A stretch of DNA of 10,483 nucleotides from GCA-2708415 sp964351905 (GTDB lineage: Bacteria > Pseudomonadota > Alphaproteobacteria > Micavibrionales > Micavibrionaceae). The stretch covers positions 1 through 10,483 of the forward strand of contig CAYGPG010000043.1 in the NCBI GenBank assembly GCA_964351905.1, in the 5' to 3' direction. This document shows positions 7,391 through 10,483 of this stretch, piece after piece. A program made the translations under genes and the position numbers. The first letter of the stretch is position 1. Each line of letters opens with the position of its first letter. The notes beneath the pieces are model-generated. The model did not search any database. It saw only the letters and a program-made list of their open reading frames with translations, and was not told the origin of the DNA.

Positions 7391-7417
7391 AAAAGGCTTT
7401 ATATCCAAAAGCCTTTT
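7391..7417 (-). promoter_or_regulatory. 10-bp hairpin in the rplJ leader
   Basis: AAAAGGCTTT (7391-7400) and AAAGCCTTTT (7408-7417) pair perfectly around a 7-base loop, upstream of the terminator-like hairpin. There is no adequate U-run after it. It might be part of an L10 autoregulatory leader; I cannot see a clear kink-turn motif by eye. Confidence 0.45.
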
Positions 7418-7489
7418 GCTTATTAAACCCCATCTAAACAGGTTGATTAAGCGTGCTCCGCCCCTGTCGTCTCGGATAGAATTACCGCA

Positions 7490-7517
7490 TTTATAGTGAT
7501 TTAAATCAGCACGTCAA
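7490..7517 (-). promoter_or_regulatory. Sigma70-type promoter for rplJL
   Basis: TTGACG (7517-7512), a 16-base spacer and TATAAA (7495-7490) on the minus strand. Predicted start is near 7483, giving a leader of about 270 nt. It lies downstream of a terminator and next to parS, and fits rplJL, possibly with rpoBC, being transcribed separately from rplKA. Confidence 0.75.
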
Positions 7518-7545
7518 GAGGAAATGAACAATTTTCACGAAAAAC

Positions 7546-7561
7546 TGTTTCACGTGAAACA
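7546..7561. other. parS centromere-like site (ParB binding)
   Basis: TGTTTCACGTGAAACA is a perfect 16-bp palindrome identical to the consensus chromosomal parS, bound by ParB (Spo0J) for chromosome segregation in many bacteria, including alphaproteobacteria. It lies 28 bases upstream of the -35 of the rplJ promoter, in non-coding DNA. A half-site-like TTTTCACG is at 7532-7539. Such sites usually cluster near the replication origin. No parAB genes are in the window. Confidence 0.88.
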
Positions 7562-7589
7562 AAACAAGAACATTTGTGGGTTTGTCAAC

Positions 7590-7613
7590 AAAAAAGGCGC
7601 TTTTATAAGCGCC
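7590..7613 (-). terminator. Rho-independent terminator of the exported-protein gene
   Basis: In the minus-strand transcript GGCGCTT, a 4-base loop and AAGCGCC form a 7-bp stem followed by TTTTTT. It lies 42 bases after the stop codon of the exported NTF2-like gene and separates that gene from the rplJ promoter. Confidence 0.85.
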
Positions 7614-7655
7614 CTTTTCATATTTTTATTTATTTATTTATCTATCTATTTAATC

Positions 7656-8183
7656 TTATTCTGGATTAAAGGGTAGCGAAGAATGGTGGACGTTAATCAA
7701 AAGGTCACCTTCTGCGTTTTTGATATAGCCGAATGTGAATTCTACTTTTTGCTCGTCACCACCATCAGCGGGTGTGAAAAAGTAATTTCCCATGGACACG
7801 GCATAATCATTATGGATTACGATATGTGGATCATCTTCAAAACGTGCTGCGCTCCATGGCTTGATTGCAAAACCTGTATCTTCTTCAATTTTACCACCTA
7901 CAAAATAGGATAACGCCTCATCGAATGTTTCGCGAAACTGGTCGTCTGCGGCCAAGGTTGGCTTAAACAAAACTTCTGTTTCACCATACGCATATAAATC
8001 TTCAATATGCTTTTTCGCCGCGGCTTTATAATCGCCTTCTTCAATAAAAGTCTTACTGATCTTGACGATACCATCAGCCCATTCTTGTTGAGCTTTCATC
8101 ACGTCTTCTTTGGTAATCATGTGAGCCTTTGCTGGACTTGCAAAGAATAGAGCAAAAGCCAAAGCCATGAGAGTCGTTTTCAT
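7656..8183 (-). CDS. Exported protein, probably NTF2-like fold, unknown function
   Basis: The ATG at 8183 is chosen because AAGGAG (8194-8199) lies ten bases upstream and the first 20 residues then form a signal peptide (MKTT, hydrophobic core LMALAFALFF, likely cleavage after SPAKA). An in-frame ATG 18 codons earlier has no such support. The mature part, about 155 residues, should be periplasmic. Features are AQQEWADGIVKISK (31-44), YGETEVLFKPT (66-76), LSYFVGG (91-97), GFAIKPW (104-110), MGNYFF (131-136) and HHSSLPF (166-172). From memory this resembles a conserved family of secreted NTF2/SnoaL-like proteins sometimes labelled phosphoribosyl-AMP cyclohydrolase in error; no enzyme activity can be assigned. 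Terminators before and after it make it an independent unit inserted between rplA and rplJ, which are usually adjacent. Confidence 0.85.
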   Translation of the reverse strand: MKTTLMALAFALFFASPAKAHMITKEDVMKAQQEWADGIVKISKTFIEEGDYKAAAKKHIEDLYAYGETEVLFKPTLAADDQFRETFDEALSYFVGGKIEEDTGFAIKPWSAARFEDDPHIVIHNDYAVSMGNYFFTPADGGDEQKVEFTFGYIKNAEGDLLINVHHSSLPFNPE

Positions 8184-8193
8184 TATATTTAAT

Positions 8194-8199
8194 CTCCTT
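8194..8199 (-). promoter_or_regulatory. Ribosome-binding site fixing the start of the exported-protein gene
   Basis: AAGGAG, ten bases before the ATG at 8183, selects the start that yields a signal peptide. A TATAAA at 8217-8212 could be the -10 of a promoter, but no good -35 is seen at the right distance; if used, the leader would be very short and would exclude the upstream in-frame ATG at 8237. Confidence 0.7.
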
Positions 8200-8255
8200 A
8201 AGTTAAAGTATTTTATAGTTAACAAATTATTCACCACACAGTTCCTTTAAGTTAC

Positions 8256-8286
8256 AAAAAAACGCCCTTTATCGAAATAAAGAGCG
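8256..8286 (-). terminator. Rho-independent terminator after rplA
   Basis: In the minus-strand transcript CGCTCTTTAT, loop TTCG, ATAAAGGGCG form a 10-bp stem (one mismatch) with a UUCG loop, followed by TTTTTTT. It lies about 80 bases after the rplA stop and ends the rplKA unit. An overlapping hairpin (8282-8301) shares the GCGCTC arm, so the two structures are mutually exclusive. Confidence 0.88.
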
Positions 8287-8331
8287 CTTCGATGAGCGCC
8301 CTTTAAAATTCTTAGATATCTAATTTAGTCA

Positions 8332-8358
8332 GCCGTAACGCGTTTACGCGTCTGAGGC
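8332..8358 (-). repeat. Frame-A hairpin repeat (A3)
   Basis: On the minus strand: GCCTCAG, ACGCGT, AA, ACGCGT, TACGGC, again a perfect 6-bp stem in fixed ends. It begins ten bases after the rplA stop codon and is a single copy, not an inverted pair. Confidence 0.85.
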
Positions 8359-8367
8359 CCTTAAAAA

Positions 8368-9078
8368 CTAAGCCGCTTTTGCTTGCTGACTAGCATCAAT
8401 ATCAATCTTGATACCAGGACCCATTGTCGAGCTCAAAGTTGTTTTCTTAATGAAAGTTCCTTTTGCGCCAGCAGGGCGAGCCTTTTGAACTGTTTCAATA
8501 AAAAATTCAACATTTTCAATAAGCTTTTTCGTATCAAAGCCAGATTTACCAACGCCTGCGTGAACAATACCGTTTTTCTCTGCACGGTATTCAATCGCGC
8601 CGCCTTTGGCATCTTCAACTGCTTTTTTAACGTCTGGTGTCACTGTACCCAATTTCGGGTTTGGCATCATGCCTTTTGGTCCCAAAATTTGACCCAATTG
8701 ACCCACAATAGGCATCATGTCAGGTGTTGCAATCACACGGTCAAAGTCCATTTCACCGCCCTTGATTTTTTCCATCAAGTCTTCAGCACCGACAACGTCC
8801 GCGCCCGCCGCTTTGGCTTCATCTGCTTTTGCATCACGGGCAAACACAGCAACGCGAATTGTTGCGCCTGTACCATTTGGTAAAGACACCATACCACGAA
8901 CCTGTTGGTCAGCGTGCTTTGGATCAATCCCAAGGTTCATCGCAATATCGATTGTTTCATCGAACTTACGGTTCTTGGCAAGGCCTTGCAAAATTGCAAC
9001 AGCGTCTGTGACAGAATAAAGTGTTTCACGGTCAAATTTCTCTGCCGCAGCTTTCATATGTTTTGAATTACTAGACAT
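8368..9078 (-). CDS. rplA: 50S ribosomal protein L1
   Basis: Forms the mobile L1 stalk of the 50S subunit that helps release deacylated tRNA from the E site. In other bacteria it also represses the rplKA message. It has 236 residues, normal length. The most diagnostic segment is GQILGPKGMMPNPKLGTV at 129-146, in the second domain, followed by the basic EYRAEKNGIVHAGVGKSGF and the C-terminal TLSSTMGPGIKID. The start at 9078 is four bases after the rplK stop. Its Shine-Dalgarno GGAGGG (9087-9092) lies inside the last rplK codons, eight bases upstream, so the two genes are tightly coupled. A hairpin repeat and a strong terminator follow. Identity is certain. Confidence 0.99.
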   Translation of the reverse strand: MSSNSKHMKAAAEKFDRETLYSVTDAVAILQGLAKNRKFDETIDIAMNLGIDPKHADQQVRGMVSLPNGTGATIRVAVFARDAKADEAKAAGADVVGAEDLMEKIKGGEMDFDRVIATPDMMPIVGQLGQILGPKGMMPNPKLGTVTPDVKKAVEDAKGGAIEYRAEKNGIVHAGVGKSGFDTKKLIENVEFFIETVQKARPAGAKGTFIKKTTLSSTMGPGIKIDIDASQQAKAA

Positions 9079-9082
9079 GTTC

Positions 9083-9520
9083 TTAACCCTCCACGACTTC
9101 TACGCCCATAGAGCGACATGAGCCTTCAATAATTTTCATTGCGCCTTCAATATTCACAGCGTTTAAGTCAGCCATTTTCGCTTCGGCAATTTTCTTAACT
9201 TGTGATTTTTTCAGCGCCCCAGCGATTTCCGTTCCAGGGTTGTTTGCACCAGACTTCAATTTCAACTCTTTCAAGATGAAGTAAGTATTTGGTGGTTGCT
9301 TCATGATGAAGCTGTATGATTTATCCTTGTAAACAGAGATCACAACAGGAATAGGCACGCCTTTTTCCATGTCGCCAGTTTTTGCATTAAAATCATCGGT
9401 AAAGGCTTTAATATTAACACCATGTTGACCCAATGCTGGACCGACTGGTGGGGCAGGGTTAGCCATCCCTGCAGGGATAATCAGGTTAATAAACCCAACT
9501 GCTTCGTCTTTTTTCGCCAT
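9083..9520 (-). CDS. rplK: 50S ribosomal protein L11
   Basis: Binds 23S rRNA in the GTPase-associated centre beside L10 and takes part in factor binding and, in many bacteria, RelA activation. It has 145 residues, normal length. The N-terminal domain carries the proline-rich PAPPVGPALGQHGVNI (22-37), the thiopeptide and helix-contact segment. The C-terminal RNA-binding domain covers roughly 75-145 (KSGANNPGTEIAG, then VKKIAEAKMADLNA, and GSCRSMGVEVVEG at the end). The ATG at 9520 has AAGGAG (9527-9532), six bases upstream. It heads an rplKA unit with a promoter at 9712-9739 and a leader of about 185 nt. Identity is certain. Confidence 0.99.
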   Translation of the reverse strand: MAKKDEAVGFINLIIPAGMANPAPPVGPALGQHGVNIKAFTDDFNAKTGDMEKGVPIPVVISVYKDKSYSFIMKQPPNTYFILKELKLKSGANNPGTEIAGALKKSQVKKIAEAKMADLNAVNIEGAMKIIEGSCRSMGVEVVEG

Positions 9521-9542
9521 TTCTAGCTCCTTCTTTGTTTTG

Positions 9543-9569
9543 ACCTCAGGGCGGCAAGCCGCCTACGGT
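9543..9569 (+). repeat. Frame-A hairpin repeat (A4), compensated ends
   Basis: ACCTCAG, GGCGGC, AA, GCCGCC, TACGGT. Compared with the other copies the outermost G-C pair has become A-T on both sides, which supports real pairing of the ends. It forms an inverted pair with 9597-9623, 27 bases away. Confidence 0.85.
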
Positions 9570-9596
9570 CGTGTATAAAGAATGCTCCTTGCGCTC

Positions 9597-9623
9597 GCCG
9601 TAGCGTGTTTACACGCCTGAGGC
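9597..9623 (-). repeat. Frame-A hairpin repeat (A5)
   Basis: Minus strand GCCTCAG, GCGTGT, AA, ACACGC, TACGGC, identical to the copy at 7295-7321. In both places it is the promoter-side member of an inverted pair in a ribosomal-protein leader. Confidence 0.88.
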
Positions 9624-9711
9624 ATTCTTTAAAAGTTTGCTTGCGTGGTACGGCTCCCCTCAAATGGTCTTTTTCTATATGAGAAAACACCTTCCACAAC
9701 TGTTGAAGCGT

Positions 9712-9739
9712 GTTATAGCGGTTTGAATAGTAAAATCAA
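9712..9739 (-). promoter_or_regulatory. Probable sigma70-type promoter for rplKA
   Basis: TTGATT (9739-9734), a 16-base spacer and TATAAC (9717-9712) on the minus strand, just downstream of the nusG terminator hairpins. Predicted start is near 9705, giving a leader of about 185 nt. The -35 is imperfect, so confidence is moderate. Confidence 0.55.
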
Positions 9740-9750
9740 GCATAAAATAC

Positions 9751-9775
9751 AAGAAACCCCGCACGTGATGCGGGG
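9751..9775 (-). terminator. Probable terminator after nusG
   Basis: In the minus-strand transcript CCCCGCA, loop TCACG, TGCGGGG is followed by TTTCTTGTATTTT. The stem is GC-rich with an interrupted U-run, 54 bases after the nusG stop and just before the rplK promoter. It is part of the double hairpin at 9753-9812. Confidence 0.6.
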
Positions 9776-9812
9776 CTTGATGTTTTTGGCCCCGTATTTA
9801 ATACGGGGTTTC
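9753..9812. repeat. Double-hairpin element with GAAA/TTTC ends
   Basis: GAAA, hairpin (CCCCGCA, 5-base loop, TGCGGGG), a 14-base spacer CTTGATGTTTTTGG, hairpin (CCCCGTA, 5-base loop, TACGGGG), TTTC. The two hairpins are inverted relative to one another, and their stems share CCCCG but then differ with pairing kept. The architecture matches the GTCAT/ATCTT elements (7-bp stems, 5-base loops) with different end words. Confidence 0.7.
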
Positions 9813-9829
9813 GGATTAATTTAAGTTAA

Positions 9830-10360
9830 TTACTGCTTTTCAACTTGTGCGTAGTCTAGCTCCACTGGTGTGGCGCGACCGAAGATAGAAACAGATACTT
9901 TCAGCTTGCCTTTTTCTTCGTCGACTTCTTCAACAGTACCGTTGAATGATGCGAATGGACCATCTGTAACTTTAAGTTCTTCACCAATATCAAACGTAAC
10001 AGAAGGACGTGGGCTATCAATACCTTCTTGAATTTGTGTCATAAGCGCTTCGGCTTCTTTCTGGCTCACAGGTGAAGGCTTATTATTTGCGCCCAAAAAT
10101 CCAGTCACTTTTGGCGTATCTTTAACCATGTGCCAAACTTCATCGCTTAGATCCAGTTTTGCAAGCACGTAACCTGGGAAGAATTTACGCTCGGCATTGA
10201 CCTTTTGGCCACGCTTGACTTCAACGACTTCCTCCGTCGGCACCATGATTTCGCCAACACGCTCGGTTAATTTTAATTTACGCGCTTTCTCATTAATGGC
10301 ATCTGCCACTTTATGTTCAAACCCAGAATAGACATGTAATACATACCAACGCATCGCCAT
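9830..10360 (-). CDS. nusG: Transcription termination/antitermination factor NusG
   Basis: Elongation factor that binds the RNA polymerase clamp through its N-terminal NGN domain and contacts Rho or ribosomal protein S10 through its C-terminal KOW domain. It has 176 residues, normal length. The NGN domain covers about 4-110, with WYVLHVYSGFEHKV at the start and the signature RKFFPGYVLA at 59-68. The KOW domain spans about 124-176, with KVTDGPFASFNGTVEEVD. It is generic NusG rather than the RfaH paralogue, given the full KOW motif and its position before rplK. The ATG at 10360 is preferred over the one two codons later because AAGGA lies eight bases upstream. SecE, usually just upstream, is outside the window or only marginally inside it. 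Confidence 0.99.
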   Translation of the reverse strand: MAMRWYVLHVYSGFEHKVADAINEKARKLKLTERVGEIMVPTEEVVEVKRGQKVNAERKFFPGYVLAKLDLSDEVWHMVKDTPKVTGFLGANNKPSPVSQKEAEALMTQIQEGIDSPRPSVTFDIGEELKVTDGPFASFNGTVEEVDEEKGKLKVSVSIFGRATPVELDYAQVEKQ

Positions 10361-10385
10361 AATTTTAATCCTTCTTTTTTTAAGT

Positions 10386-10412
10386 GCCTCAGGCGCGTAA
10401 ACGCGCTACGGC
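10386..10412 (+). repeat. Frame-A hairpin repeat (A6)
   Basis: GCCTCAG, GCGCGT, AA, ACGCGC, TACGGC: a perfect 6-bp stem in the fixed frame, 25 bases upstream of the nusG start. Confidence 0.85.
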
Positions 10413-10425
10413 TGTTTTTTATTGC

Positions 10426-10451
10426 GGCTTAGGCGGGTAAACCGCTGCGGC
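10426..10451 (+). repeat. Frame-A hairpin repeat, degenerate copy (A7)
   Basis: GGCTTAG, GCGGGT, AA, ACCGC, TGCGGC: one base short and with changed ends, but the spacing and the AA centre are kept. It lies 13 bases from the intact copy at 10386-10412 in the same orientation, unlike the inverted pairs elsewhere. Confidence 0.5.
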
Positions 10452-10483
10452 CTCGTTAATCTAAATTCTTTAATCTGCTCTAA

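Larger units (their letters stand above)
7217..7655. other. rplJ upstream region: terminator, parS, promoter and structured leader
   Basis: This 439-bp gap has no gene. In transcription order it contains the terminator of the exported-protein gene (7590-7613), the parS site (7546-7561), the rplJ promoter (7490-7517), leader hairpins at 7391-7417 and 7338-7361, an inverted pair of frame-A repeats (7295-7321 and 7242-7268), and the rplJ ribosome-binding site. Bases 7621-7655 are AT-rich with TTTA/TCTA repeats. Confidence 0.75.
9521..9829. other. 309-bp nusG-rplK intergenic region
   Basis: No gene is visible. In transcription order it holds the double hairpin after nusG (9753-9812), the rplK promoter (9712-9739), a weak 6-bp leader hairpin (TTTTCT 9671-9676 with AGAAAA 9682-9687), and an inverted pair of frame-A repeats (9597-9623, 9543-9569) before the rplK ribosome-binding site. 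An L1 autoregulatory target would be expected in this leader, but I could not identify it. Confidence 0.7.
10361..10483. other. Region upstream of nusG, no identifiable gene
   Basis: Holds the nusG ribosome-binding site and two frame-A type hairpins. At the window edge (10454-10483) the minus strand could hold the last codons of an upstream gene such as secE, since stops occur in two frames, but too little is present to identify it. Confidence 0.5.

Noticed and set aside
7583..7588. TTGACA on the minus strand as another rplJ promoter -35
   Set aside because: No acceptable -10 lies 16-18 bases downstream, and the motif abuts the terminator U-run.
8184..8237. Upstream in-frame ATG for the exported protein
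   Set aside because: It has no good ribosome-binding site and would bury the signal peptide 18 residues inside; the start at 8183 has AAGGAG and a normal signal sequence.
5737..10451. CRISPR array
   Set aside because: The repeats are scattered over 4.7 kb in both orientations with gene-length spacing and no regular spacers.
10454..10483. C-terminal end of secE
   Set aside because: Expected from gene order, but only about 30 bases are present and the possible codons match nothing specific.

Overview
The window is a stretch of the bacterial nusG-rplKA-rplJL-rpoBC (beta operon) cluster. Every supported gene lies on the minus strand, so transcription runs from high to low coordinates. The protein sequences are alphaproteobacterial in character: L7/L12 with an Ala-rich hinge, the RpoC N-terminus and a 1428-residue RpoB. 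Base composition is moderately AT-leaning by eye. I cannot place it below class level; an uncultured or marine lineage related to Rhodospirillales or Micavibrio is only a guess.

Layout in transcription order. 10483-10361: non-coding, with two small hairpin repeats. nusG (10360-9830) is followed by a double hairpin that can terminate transcription. A 309-bp gap carries a sigma70-type promoter (9712-9739) and an inverted repeat pair, then come rplK (9520-9083) and rplA (9078-8368), which end at a strong terminator (8256-8286). A gene for a small exported protein, probably NTF2-like (8183-7656), is inserted next and has its own terminator (7590-7613). The following gap holds a perfect 16-bp parS palindrome (7546-7561), a promoter (7490-7517) and a leader of about 270 nt with two hairpins, one a terminator-like attenuator candidate. 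Then come rplJ (7216-6701), rplL (6571-6197), a 490-bp gap full of hairpin repeats, and rpoB (5706-1420). An unrecognised 126-residue gene (1416-1036) is wedged between rpoB and rpoC, and the 5' third or less of rpoC (982 to the window edge) closes the window.

The genes jointly supply the transcription and translation machinery: RNA polymerase beta and beta', elongation factor NusG, the L1 stalk, and the GTPase-associated L11/L10/L7-L12 stalk. The two inserted genes have no obvious role in this.

The most notable content is non-coding. Every gap longer than about 100 bp carries short hairpins built on one principle: fixed terminal words enclosing a variable but self-complementary stem. One family has GCCTCAG and TACGGC ends around a 6-bp stem and an AA centre. 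A second has GTCAT and ATCTT ends, as tail-to-tail pairs with five-base loops. A third double hairpin with GAAA/TTTC ends follows nusG. The stems differ between copies while pairing is kept, and none was seen inside a gene. The other highlights are the consensus parS site, which suggests the locus lies near the replication origin, and the rpoB-rpoC insert, whose arginine codons are wholly unlike those of its neighbours.
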